A DNA stretch of 7,924 nucleotides from Deltaproteobacteria bacterium (GTDB lineage Bacteria > Desulfobacterota > GWC2-55-46 > S146-70): contig WGFD01000227.1 of the NCBI GenBank assembly GCA_015492395.1, forward strand, positions 1-7,924. Direction: 5' to 3'. Under the pieces are notes generated by a model. It searched no databases. It saw only the letters and a list, made by a program, of their open reading frames with translations, and was not told the origin of the DNA. Within the stretch, counting starts at the first letter, position 1. Every line of letters starts with the position of its first letter. Of this stretch, positions 1 through 6,387 are shown piece by piece. Made by a program: the position numbers and the translations under genes.

Positions 1-1
1 G

Positions 2-28
2 CTCAAGGGAACCAAAAAGGCAGCATAA
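2..28 (+). CDS. Possible C-terminal tail of an IS ATP-binding protein (IstB-like), partial
   Basis: Only eight codons are visible, reading LKGTKKAA and then TAA at 26-28. A short basic tail of this kind would suit the end of an IstB-type helper ATPase of an IS21 element, and the following stem-loop and repeats fit that position. Eight residues cannot identify a family, so the call depends entirely on context. Another frame (frame 1) is also open from the left edge to a TAA at 151-153, but it would translate the stem-loop and both repeats and is unlikely to be real. Confidence 0.25.
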   Translation, partial: LKGTKKAA

Positions 29-45
29 AATTGATCCGATTGATG

Positions 46-88
46 AAAGGAAAGCCCCTTCGGGCTCCGCCCTCCAGGGCTTTCCTTT
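46..88 (+). terminator. Perfect 12-bp stem-loop, probable intrinsic terminator
   Basis: AAAGGAAAGCCC (46-57) pairs without mismatch to GGGCTTTCCTTT (77-88) across a 19-nt loop. The stem begins with A's and ends with T's, so it could act on both strands. Inside it, AGCCC (53-57) and GGGCT (62-66) can form a competing small hairpin with a CTTC loop. It lies 17 nt after the TAA at 26-28 and before the IS-type repeats, where the terminator of the element's last gene would sit. It would also insulate the pilus operon from transcription arriving from the left. Confidence 0.7.
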
Positions 89-96
89 ACACAACA

Positions 97-142
97 AAAA
101 CCGGACATTTCATTTGTCATAAAACCGGACATTTCTATTTGT
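97..142 (+). repeat. Two 21-22 nt direct repeats (CCGGACATTT type)
   Basis: Unit 1 (97-117) and unit 2 (121-142) share AAAACCGGACATTTC followed by ATTTGT, differing by a single inserted T, with a period of 24 nt. They stand immediately inside the putative IS end at 147. Tandem subterminal repeats are typical transposase-binding sites in IS21-family ends. Two units without evenly sized spacers do not make a CRISPR array. Confidence 0.65.
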
Positions 143-147
143 TGACA

Positions 148-396
148 ACATAACTTCCGGCGACTGACCAAGAATATATCCGCAGAATTGTCCCATCGGA
201 AAGATGTGTCATTGGGAGGTCTGAAAGGTGCAAATAGGGTATGGATGCACGGTCTCTTAAACTTTATCCGTAATATTCCGAATCTATAGAGGTGGTTACA
301 TTATAGTACGGTGACACGGTGCGGTTCTATACAGCTCTTTTGGGTATGCGGCTGTTCGTTCATCGTAATCCACGGGTGGTTTTCGGTGCTTAGGAT
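148..396 (+). other. Operon leader region without a gene
   Basis: This 249-nt stretch separates the IS tip from the first pilus gene. I see no convincing ORF, tRNA or riboswitch. Short inverted repeats exist: GTGCA/TGCAC around 230-250 and TATAGA (285-290) with TCTATA (326-331). AT-rich -10-like words occur (TAATAT at 271-276, TATAGT at 302-307), but neither has a good -35 at 16-18 nt. The TTGACA of the IS tip (142-147) has no matching -10. The operon promoter probably lies here but I cannot place it. Confidence 0.5.
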
Positions 397-2100
397 ATGA
401 TAGGCAAGAAGAAGACAAAGAGGCTGGGCGAGCTCCTGATAGGGGCGGGGCTGATAACGCAGGAGCAGTTGGCGGAGGCCTTAGTCCTCAGCGAGCGTTC
501 CGGCACGAGGGTGGGCACTGCGCTGGTGAGCCTTGGTTATGTCACTGAGGAGGCCATTGCACAGACACTTGCCAATCAGTACCAGATGTCGTACGTGATC
601 TTGAACAAGTTGAAACCGGATCCGGGGGTGCTTGACCTTATATCAGATACCCTGGTAAGGCGCTATAAGGCCATGCCTATCTCCATAGACTCCGGCAACC
701 TGAAGGTCGCGATGATAGACCCTCTGGATGTCGTTGCCATCGATAATCTCCAGCATGCCAGTGGCTACAGGATAGTTCCTGTGGTCACCACGGAAACGGA
801 GCTTATGGAGGCGATAGACAGGTATTACGGTATAAAGGATTCTTTGGATGATGTGGTTAACAGGGTGGAGGCATCCGAACTGGAGCTGTTGAATGGGGAA
901 GAGGATGCGCCGGAGAGGCTGGAGAAGATAGCGAGCGAGGCCTCGATTATCCAGCTCGTAAACATCATTATAGCGAAGGCCGCCAGGGAAGGCGCTAGTG
1001 ATATACATATAGAGCCCGATGAGGGGTCCTTGAGGGTACGATCGAGGGTGGACGGTATCCTGCACGAAGCTACGATTCTTCCACTTACACTCCATCCGGC
1101 GGTTATATCACGCCTTAAAGTGATGGGCGAGATGAATATAGCTGAGAAGAGGCTGCCCCAGGACGGGAGGTTTGTCATAAAGGTGGGAGAGAGTGATATA
1201 GATGTGAGGCTATCTACGCTACCGATCATCTTCGGCGAAAAAGCGGTCCTGAGGCTTCTGGATAAGAGTAAGATGCTGTTGAGCCTGGAGCAGTTGACTC
1301 CTCTCTACGACACACTGGATATCCTGAAAGATATGATCAGGAGACCGTACGGAATGTTGCTCTTGAGCGGGCCTACTGGCAGTGGAAAGACGACTACCGC
1401 ATATACGCTGCTCAATATGCTGAACTCCATCGCCAAGAATATAGTCACCGTGGAGGACCCGGTTGAGTACCACATAAATATCATAAACCAACTCCAGGTA
1501 AATCCTGGAATCGGGATAACCTTTGCCACCGCGCTGCGCCATATCCTCAGACAGGATCCGGACATAATCATGGTTGGTGAGATAAGAGACAGAGAAACGG
1601 CGGAGATAGCCATACACGCTGCCCTTACCGGTCACCTTGTCATATCCACGATACATACCAACACCGCTATAGGCACCATCTCCAGGTTGCTGGATATGGG
1701 GGTGGAGCCGTATCTGATCTCATCGGCTATAAGCTGTGTAGTGGGACAGAGGCTTATACGTTCTATATGTGGGGAGTGCGGGGTCACCTTTACGCCTGAG
1801 CTGAGGCTCCTTGAGAGCCTCGGCATCGATCCGAGAAGCGGGCCGTTCAGATTCAACAGGGGCGAGGGATGCATCCAGTGCAACGGGACCGGATATAAGG
1901 GGAGGATAGGGATCTTCGAGGTGATGATGGTGGATCAGAGCATAAGGGAGTTGATCCTCTCCAAGCATGACGCAAAGGCCGTTCTGGAGATGGCCTGCAA
2001 AGGTGGGTTCAGGCCCTTAAGACGGGAAGGGATACGGGCGGTGATAAAGGGCTATACGACCTTCGAAGAGGTTCTCCAGGCGACCCAGGAGATAGAGTAG
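397..2100 (+). CDS. mshE: Pilus assembly ATPase, GspE/PilB/MshE family, with N-terminal MshEN domain
   Basis: This cytoplasmic hexameric ATPase powers pilin polymerisation through the platform protein encoded next. Residues 9-61 form an MshEN domain: two 24-residue motifs (9-32 and 38-61) exactly 5 residues apart, the arrangement that binds cyclic di-GMP in Vibrio MshE. The ATPase core follows: DIHIEP at 202-207, Walker A GPTGSGKT (325-332), Asp box around TVEDPVE (351-357), Walker B DIIMVGE (389-395) and His box around TGHLVISTIHTN (411-422). A zinc-binding CxxC pair sits at C458/C461 and C492/C495. All key residues are present and the 567-residue length is normal. The start is fixed by an in-frame TAG at 391-393; the ribosome binding site is weak (GGTG, 385-388). 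The family is certain. The mshE name rests on MshEN and gene order; pilB or gspE are alternatives. Confidence 0.96.
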   Translation: MIGKKKTKRLGELLIGAGLITQEQLAEALVLSERSGTRVGTALVSLGYVTEEAIAQTLANQYQMSYVILNKLKPDPGVLDLISDTLVRRYKAMPISIDSGNLKVAMIDPLDVVAIDNLQHASGYRIVPVVTTETELMEAIDRYYGIKDSLDDVVNRVEASELELLNGEEDAPERLEKIASEASIIQLVNIIIAKAAREGASDIHIEPDEGSLRVRSRVDGILHEATILPLTLHPAVISRLKVMGEMNIAEKRLPQDGRFVIKVGESDIDVRLSTLPIIFGEKAVLRLLDKSKMLLSLEQLTPLYDTLDILKDMIRRPYGMLLLSGPTGSGKTTTAYTLLNMLNSIAKNIVTVEDPVEYHINIINQLQVNPGIGITFATALRHILRQDPDIIMVGEIRDRETAEIAIHAALTGHLVISTIHTNTAIGTISRLLDMGVEPYLISSAISCVVGQRLIRSICGECGVTFTPELRLLESLGIDPRSGPFRFNRGEGCIQCNGTGYKGRIGIFEVMMVDQSIRELILSKHDAKAVLEMACKGGFRPLRREGIRAVIKGYTTFEEVLQATQEIE

Positions 2101-2103
2101 GAG

Positions 2104-3321
2104 ATGTCTGCATTTTCATATAGGGCAAGGGACAGAAAGGGAGCGCTCGTAAGGGGCGTCCTTGAGGGGACGAACAGTGCCGCGATAGAAGATGCCCTTG
2201 ACAGGATAGGGTTGATTCCAATAGATGTTGCCCCCCTAACGACCCCGATGTCCATAAAGCGTCTAAAGATCACGCCGCTACTCAAGAAGATAACCGGTCA
2301 GGATCTTATAATCTTCAGCAGACAACTGGCGACACTATTTGGCGCCGGTGTGCCGCTGACGAAGGCCCTTTCAACATTGGAGAGGCAGATAACATCCACG
2401 CAATTCGTGGAGGTGGTCAGGTCGGTCAGGGAGGATATAGAAGGTGGAAGCACCTTTGCCGCCGCCCTTTCCAGGCATCCAAAGGTCTTCGGCGAACTAT
2501 ACAGCAGTATGGTCGAGGTGGGAGAGACGGGTGGTATACTTGACGAGGTGCTGGATAGGCTTGCCTACCTCCTGGAAAAGGCCAGTGAGAACAGGGCCAA
2601 GATCAAGTCGGCCACCCTCTACCCTAAGATAGTGGTAGGCGCAATATTCTTTGCTGTGGTATTCCTCATGTGGTTCGTCGTGCCGAAGTTCTCGCATCTC
2701 TATGCAAACTTCAACCTGTCCTTGCCACTGCCCACAAAGATGCTGATAGCACTATCCGGTGGAATGATAAGATACTGGTATCTCATCGTTTCATTTGCGG
2801 TTGTTGTCATGGCGGGCTTAAGGCTGTATCGCTCAACCGGGAGGGGTAGGCAGAGGTGGGATGGATGGATCATGAAGATACCCGTCTTCGGCCCGATTAT
2901 CCTTAAGAATATCATGTCCAGGTTCGCAAGGGTGCTGGGCAGTCTTTATAAGAGCGGTCTGCCTATGCTGCAGTCGCTCGACATCGTCTCTAGGGCTGTT
3001 GAGAACAGGGTGATAAGCCTGGCGGTCAAGGAGATAGAGGCCGAGGTGCGGGGCGGTAACGTCATTTCGGAACAGATGGCCAAGTATCCATTCTTTCCGC
3101 CTATGGTCATACAGATGGTAGCTGTCGGTGAGGAGACCGGCGGGCTTGATGAGATGCTTGAGAAGGTTGCGCAGTACTACGACCAGGAGGTTGATTCGGC
3201 AATCCGCAACCTTACCACCTCCCTTGAACCGGTCCTGCTGGCGGTGATATTCGGCATGGTGCTGTTCCTGGCATTGGCCATATTTCTCCCGATGTGGGAT
3301 ATGGTGAGGATGGTCAGGTGA
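2104..3321 (+). CDS. mshG: Inner-membrane platform protein, GspF/PilC/MshG family
   Basis: This is the polytopic membrane core of the assembly machine: it contacts the ATPase and passes pilin subunits into the fibre. At 405 residues it has the usual length and the duplicated T2SSF layout. The first repeat runs about 67-190 (TGQDLIIFSRQLATLF, then VGETGGILDEVLDRL near 139-153). The second runs about 270-391 (SRFARVLGSLYKSGLPML, then VGEETGGLDEMLEKV near 341-355). Hydrophobic segments lie near 174-195, 219-240 and 374-397. The ATG comes 3 nt after the stop of the ATPase gene, with AGGAG directly against the start and another AGGAG 12 nt upstream, so translation is probably coupled to the upstream gene. 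Family assignment is firm; mshG over pilC/gspF is based on gene order. Confidence 0.95.
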   Translation: MSAFSYRARDRKGALVRGVLEGTNSAAIEDALDRIGLIPIDVAPLTTPMSIKRLKITPLLKKITGQDLIIFSRQLATLFGAGVPLTKALSTLERQITSTQFVEVVRSVREDIEGGSTFAAALSRHPKVFGELYSSMVEVGETGGILDEVLDRLAYLLEKASENRAKIKSATLYPKIVVGAIFFAVVFLMWFVVPKFSHLYANFNLSLPLPTKMLIALSGGMIRYWYLIVSFAVVVMAGLRLYRSTGRGRQRWDGWIMKIPVFGPIILKNIMSRFARVLGSLYKSGLPMLQSLDIVSRAVENRVISLAVKEIEAEVRGGNVISEQMAKYPFFPPMVIQMVAVGEETGGLDEMLEKVAQYYDQEVDSAIRNLTTSLEPVLLAVIFGMVLFLALAIFLPMWDMVRMVR

Positions 3322-3344
3322 CCTGGGAGATCGCTCTGCACAGG

Positions 3345-3369
3345 GGCGGACGATCGAGAGCCGTCCGCC
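3345..3369 (+). other. GC-rich hairpin after the platform gene
   Basis: GGCGGACG (3345-3352) pairs with CGTCCGCC (3362-3369) over a 9-nt loop, and TTTT follows after three G's. The stem is stable, but the T run is short and offset, so this may be an attenuator, a partial terminator or an RNA-stability element separating assembly genes from pilin genes. Confidence 0.45.
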
Positions 3370-3374
3370 GGGTT

Positions 3375-3391
3375 TTGACACAGGCTGTCAA
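3375..3391 (+). promoter_or_regulatory. Inverted repeat TTGACA-N5-TGTCAA, possible operator
   Basis: TTGACA (3375-3380) and TGTCAA (3386-3391) form a perfect 6-bp inverted repeat with a CAGGC centre, 59 nt before the next gene. TTGACA also matches a -35 box, but positions 3397-3403 give no acceptable -10 word. A dimeric repressor site or a small RNA hairpin are both possible; neither is shown. Confidence 0.3.
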
Positions 3392-3449
3392 GTAGACAGG
3401 ATGGGGGGGCGGACTAAAAGGGGCCATCACCGGACGAGGATTGTAAAGG

Positions 3450-3893
3450 TTGCCGATATTGGACAATAAGGGCAGGACAGTACTCGAGACCGTCATGGCA
3501 CTGATGATTATAGGGATCCTGCTGTTCGGGGCCCTTGCGTATATTCAAAAGGCCTCGAAAATTGCTAAAGAATATGCACTCATGTCCGAAATATCTAACA
3601 TAAGGAGCTCTTCCATGGTCTATATGGCTGTAAACAAGAGGTTCCCGGAGAGCCTTGAGCAGCTTGTAAGGGAGAAGGTGATGGTGCCATTCAACGATCC
3701 AGAGGCCATGGAGGAGTTGGAGGATATGGGGATTGCCATGAAAGGTGGAGGGATTACAATAAGCAGGAGTTACCTTGAGAAGGTGTCGGTGGATGAGGAC
3801 GGGAATATACTTGACCCGTTCGGCAATCCTTATGACTACGATCCGGATACCGGGATGGTCAGAAGTCCCACTCCGGGTTATGGAAATTGGTAG
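3450..3893 (+). CDS. GspG-like pseudopilin with Arg at +1 (minor pilin, MshB position)
   Basis: This is a type IV prepilin-like protein of 147 residues. The short leader ends at G8. After it come R9, T, V, L and E13, so the Glu at +5 is kept, followed by a hydrophobic helix (about 14-32). Prepilins normally carry Phe, Met or another hydrophobic residue at +1, so Arg is unusual. The C-terminus has DPFGNPYDYDPDTG (122-135), like the DPWGNPY region of GspG-type pseudopilins. The start is a TTG, either 3450 (GAGGA 9 nt upstream) or 3459 (AAAGG 9 nt upstream); the leader differs but the mature protein does not. Its place before the major pilin corresponds to mshB in the MSHA order. It is probably a minor pilin, but sequence alone cannot give its role. 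Confidence 0.82.
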   Translation: MPILDNKGRTVLETVMALMIIGILLFGALAYIQKASKIAKEYALMSEISNIRSSSMVYMAVNKRFPESLEQLVREKVMVPFNDPEAMEELEDMGIAMKGGGITISRSYLEKVSVDEDGNILDPFGNPYDYDPDTGMVRSPTPGYGNW

Positions 3894-3929
3894 CAGGTTT
3901 GGAAGATAGTGAAAGAGTACTTTTTGAAA

Positions 3930-3937
3930 AAGGAGGT
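3930..3937 (+). promoter_or_regulatory. Near-perfect ribosome binding site of the major pilin gene
   Basis: AAGGAGGT is an essentially ideal Shine-Dalgarno sequence, with 8 nt between GGAGG and the ATG at 3945. It decides the start against the upstream in-frame GTG at 3909, which has no such site. It is the strongest ribosome binding site in the window. Confidence 0.85.
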
Positions 3938-3944
3938 TGATGAG

Positions 3945-4385
3945 ATGAGAGGAGAAAAGGGCTTTACACTGATCGAGATAGTTATGGTGATCGTGCTCCT
4001 GGGGATACTCTCTGCGGTGGCGTTGCCCAGATTCTGGGACTTGGGGAGTAAGGCCGACGAGTCGGCGGCCCAAGGCGGTATAGGCGGCATAAGGAGCGGC
4101 CTGTCTATATACTATGCCAGCAAACTTTCCATAGGGGCCCCGCAATCTCAGAGGGCGCCATCCAATCCTCTGAGCTCAGACGTAATACCGGATATCTACT
4201 CCGTTACCGGCGCGCCGACTGCGGGGGGGCAGTGGGGATATGTTGCCGCCAGCAATACACTCTGCTACCGCCTGAAGAGCAATAACAGCCAGTACTACAC
4301 CTGGAGCTACAGCAGCAGCGTATCTACCGGAGCGGGACAGATTTATCCTATAGCGATACCGTCGGTAAGCACCGGCTGTCCGTAA
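3945..4385 (+). CDS. Probable major type IV pilin (MshA/PilA-like)
   Basis: This is a 146-residue prepilin with a six-residue leader MRGEKG and cleavage after G6. The mature protein starts FTLIE with Glu at +5 (E11), followed by the hydrophobic N-terminal helix (to about residue 29). The globular domain is rich in Ser, Thr, Gly and Tyr and has a lone Cys pair, C107 and C145, likely the C-terminal disulfide loop of type IV pilins. It ends ...VSTGCP. A near-ideal ribosome binding site before the gene and a strong hairpin behind it suggest higher expression than its neighbours, as expected for the fibre subunit. It occupies the mshA position. Family is firm; major rather than minor pilin is inferred from expression signals and order. 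Confidence 0.88.
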   Translation: MRGEKGFTLIEIVMVIVLLGILSAVALPRFWDLGSKADESAAQGGIGGIRSGLSIYYASKLSIGAPQSQRAPSNPLSSDVIPDIYSVTGAPTAGGQWGYVAASNTLCYRLKSNNSQYYTWSYSSSVSTGAGQIYPIAIPSVSTGCP

Positions 4386-4408
4386 ACCTGTAATAGGTTC
4401 TTTATGTC

Positions 4409-4439
4409 CGGTAGGGGGAGAAGATCACGCCCCCTACCG
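4409..4439 (+). terminator. Strong hairpin after the pilin gene (stabiliser or partial terminator)
   Basis: CGGTAGGGGG (4409-4418) pairs perfectly with CCCCCTACCG (4430-4439) over an 11-nt loop, 23 nt after the pilin stop codon. No T run follows (ATTCC), so it is a poor intrinsic terminator; it would rather protect the 3' end of a pilin message or cause partial termination. A smaller hairpin, AACCT/AGGTT, lies at 4385-4399. Confidence 0.6.
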
Positions 4440-4467
4440 ATTCCTGAGGTGGTGATATATAGTACTG

Positions 4468-6306
4468 GTGCAGAATCTACTGGTATATCTGGTCTTATCA
4501 GCTTTGGGGATAATCCTTCCCTTTATAGCCGATGCCGAAGATATAGCTATCTTTACGGCCTTCTTTATCTCGGCCGCGGTCCTTCTCGTTATCGTCCTCT
4601 TTAAAGTAATCAGGGAGAAGGAGTTGTCTCTTCCTCGTTCACCGTTATACTATCTTCCTCTCCTCTTTCTCGGATACGTGGCCTTTGGGCAGACATACTC
4701 CATAAACCCCTCCGCGACCAGATTCGGCGTGATGCTGCTCTTCAGTGCGGTCATATGCGGCCTCTCCATCCCGATGCTCAACCCATCCGGCAGGGTTTTG
4801 AAGTGGCTCTCCGTGACACTTATAACGGCAGTGACGGTCTTCTCCATTTACGGCATTTACCAGTACGTAACGGTTACGGGAAACTACAGCGGCAGGGCGC
4901 ACTCCGTATTTGTAAACCCCAATACCTTCTCCGGTTACCTGGTGCTTGTTATGCCCCTCACTATCTCGATATATCTTGCGGGGGGAAGGAATGAAAAATA
5001 CTTCCTTCTGCCGGCTGTAGTACAATATCTGGCCCTCCTTGCCAGTGGCAAGGGGGGAAGGTGGATGGTCTTCCTGGCCGCCGTATCATTTGTGCTCTTC
5101 TTCTACAGGGTCGTTTTCCCCCGTATGAGCGGCTCCAGGACCGGCGCCGTTCTCAAAGGCGATACCTCCGGTGATGGCCGGTCCTTTAGAGGTAGGTTCG
5201 GGCTTCTCCTGGTGGTCCTCTCCGCGGCGACATTGATATTTTTTCTTATGCCATTCGGCACGGCTCATGAAGCGGTCCCCGGAAGTGTCAGTGAGGCATT
5301 CCCCGCGATGCTGGATAGGTTCAGGATATGGAAGAGCACATGGGATGTAGTCAAGGACAACCCTCTATTTGGTACCGGTTACTTCACCTTCCACAATATT
5401 TATCTGAAATATAAACACGCCGAGTTTGTGAATGTGAATCACTTCTTCACCCACAACGACTATCTCCAGCTGTTGTCGGAGATCGGTATCCTGGGATTAG
5501 GTATATTTGCAGCCTTAATCTATTTTTATCTCAGAGATGGCGTAAGAATATTGCGGCGTGACAATATACCGGTGAATGACAAGTATATACTGGCGGGCAT
5601 ACTGCTGGGCTCCTTCATTATGCTTGTCCATACATCTATCGATTATGACCTTTATATAGCCGGGATACTCCTCGTCTTCTGGTGCTACGTCGGATACGTA
5701 ATCAATATCTCGATGAGGTCCGGGCTTCACGAGACGTTCAAGGTGGATATGAGCCGGAATCCCCTGTTCAACCTGATAGGCGTGAAGAAGGCGTATATAG
5801 TCGTATCGGCGGCATTCCTTTTCTTGACACTATGGCTTATGACACCCTACCTGAGCAGCAGGCATGGAAAGATGGGTGACGACTCCATGAGGTCGGGGGA
5901 CTATGAAAGGGCCGTAACTTACTATAAGAAGGCCATTGATATAGATCCCATAGAGGCCAGTCACCGCTATAACCTGGCTGTAGCCCTTATAAAGCTGAAA
6001 GACCGGCCGGACAGGGGAGTGCTTGAGCGGGTGGAGAGGGAGATGAGGAAGGCCATAGATCTGGATCCTTATAGGCCTGAGCTCTCCTTCAGCCTTGCAA
6101 ATCTGTATCTGGAGTACTATCCGGAGAAGAAAGGCGATGAAGCGATTGAACTGCTTAAGCGGGTAATGGAGATCGATCCTACGGATCTGAACAATAGACT
6201 TAACCTGGCGAAGGCATTCCGGAGGCTTGGTATGGATGAAGAGGCCGCCAGGGAGTTCGAAGATGTCCAGCGAGTGCATACAAAAAAAGCCGATTCTCAC
6301 ATGTGA
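4468..6306 (+). CDS. O-antigen ligase/Wzy_C-type membrane protein with C-terminal TPRs, candidate pilin oligosaccharyltransferase
   Basis: This 612-residue protein has about twelve hydrophobic segments between residues 2 and 460, then a soluble tail of about three TPR units (roughly 467-602; for example GDYERAVTYYKKAIDIDP at 477-494). The Wzy_C/WaaL hallmark region is clear: R284 or R286 before a DNPLFGTGYFTFHN stretch (297-310), a large periplasmic loop, and HNDYLQLLSEIG at 329-340 preceding the next membrane helix. An NPN motif lies at 150-152. This superfamily includes O-antigen ligases, Wzy polymerases and PglL/PilO O-oligosaccharyltransferases, all of which transfer or join lipid-linked glycans in the periplasm. 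Its place directly after the pilin gene resembles tfpO/pilO, so pilin glycosylation is the favoured inference. The GTG start has GAGGTGGTGA ending 12 nt upstream, rather far; CTG at 4465 is an alternative. Confidence 0.88.
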   Translation: MQNLLVYLVLSALGIILPFIADAEDIAIFTAFFISAAVLLVIVLFKVIREKELSLPRSPLYYLPLLFLGYVAFGQTYSINPSATRFGVMLLFSAVICGLSIPMLNPSGRVLKWLSVTLITAVTVFSIYGIYQYVTVTGNYSGRAHSVFVNPNTFSGYLVLVMPLTISIYLAGGRNEKYFLLPAVVQYLALLASGKGGRWMVFLAAVSFVLFFYRVVFPRMSGSRTGAVLKGDTSGDGRSFRGRFGLLLVVLSAATLIFFLMPFGTAHEAVPGSVSEAFPAMLDRFRIWKSTWDVVKDNPLFGTGYFTFHNIYLKYKHAEFVNVNHFFTHNDYLQLLSEIGILGLGIFAALIYFYLRDGVRILRRDNIPVNDKYILAGILLGSFIMLVHTSIDYDLYIAGILLVFWCYVGYVINISMRSGLHETFKVDMSRNPLFNLIGVKKAYIVVSAAFLFLTLWLMTPYLSSRHGKMGDDSMRSGDYERAVTYYKKAIDIDPIEASHRYNLAVALIKLKDRPDRGVLERVEREMRKAIDLDPYRPELSFSLANLYLEYYPEKKGDEAIELLKRVMEIDPTDLNNRLNLAKAFRRLGMDEEAAREFEDVQRVHTKKADSHM

Positions 6307-6327
6307 AGACCCCCTGTGACTTACCTC

Positions 6328-6387
6328 AAGGAACTTCAATCCGTGAATGGGGGCGGCCGTGTTGACTGGGAAGCGCAGAAGTTCCTT
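6328..6387 (+). repeat. 10-bp inverted repeat ahead of the GspH-like gene
   Basis: AAGGAACTTC (6328-6337) is the exact reverse complement of GAAGTTCCTT (6378-6387), with 40 nt between. The right arm ends one base before the AGGAGGGG ribosome binding site (6389-6396), so folding could influence translation. It may also be chance. Confidence 0.4.

Larger units (their letters stand above)
1..147 (+). mobile_element. Downstream end of an insertion sequence, probably IS21-like
   Basis: No transposase domain is visible, so this call rests on architecture. In order there are: a short reading frame ending at 26-28, a perfect stem-loop (46-88), two near-identical direct repeats built on CCGGACATTT (97-117 and 121-142), and an outer tip reading TTGACA (142-147). 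Read from the other strand the tip begins TGTCAAC. IS21-family elements characteristically begin with TG and end with CA, and carry several repeated internal transposase-binding motifs near each end; istB is the last gene before the right end. The left part of the element is outside the window. The exact boundary (147 or 150) is uncertain, because TGTTG-A-CAACA at 140-150 is itself a palindrome. The alternative is an old solo end or a shared intergenic repeat. Confidence 0.45.

Noticed and set aside
97..142. CRISPR-like repeat pair
   Set aside because: There are only two units, with a 3-nt gap between them and no spacer of normal length; subterminal IS repeats explain them better.
1..153. Frame-1 open reading to TAA at 151-153
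   Set aside because: It would translate the stem-loop and both direct repeats, including repeated KTGHF; it is more likely a chance opening over an IS end.
195..300. Cyclic di-GMP (GEMM) riboswitch in the operon leader
   Set aside because: Such switches precede some pilus operons and a GAAAGGTG stretch caught my eye, but the conserved GEMM core and its tetraloop-receptor helices could not be found.
310..322. Sigma-54-like GG...GC promoter in the leader
   Set aside because: The GG and GC are separated by 9 nt, not the required 10, and the surrounding TGGCAC/TTGCA bases do not match.
2833..3381. 182-codon open frame on the - strand opposite the platform gene
   Set aside because: It is a shadow of a conserved, full-length GspF-family gene, with no domain and no plausible ribosome binding site seen.
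3375..3403. Internal sigma-70 promoter starting with TTGACA
   Set aside because: The -35 word is perfect, but positions 16-18 nt downstream (CAGGAT, AGGATG, GGATGG) are not credible -10 boxes.
3909..3944. Upstream GTG start for the major pilin
   Set aside because: It would give an 18-residue leader with no ribosome binding site and place the ideal AAGGAGGT inside the coding region; ATG 3945 is far better.
3414..4145. Long 243-codon open frame on the - strand
   Set aside because: It lies wholly opposite two clear prepilin genes, has a His/Arg/Tyr-rich composition typical of antisense translation, and shows no recognisable domain.
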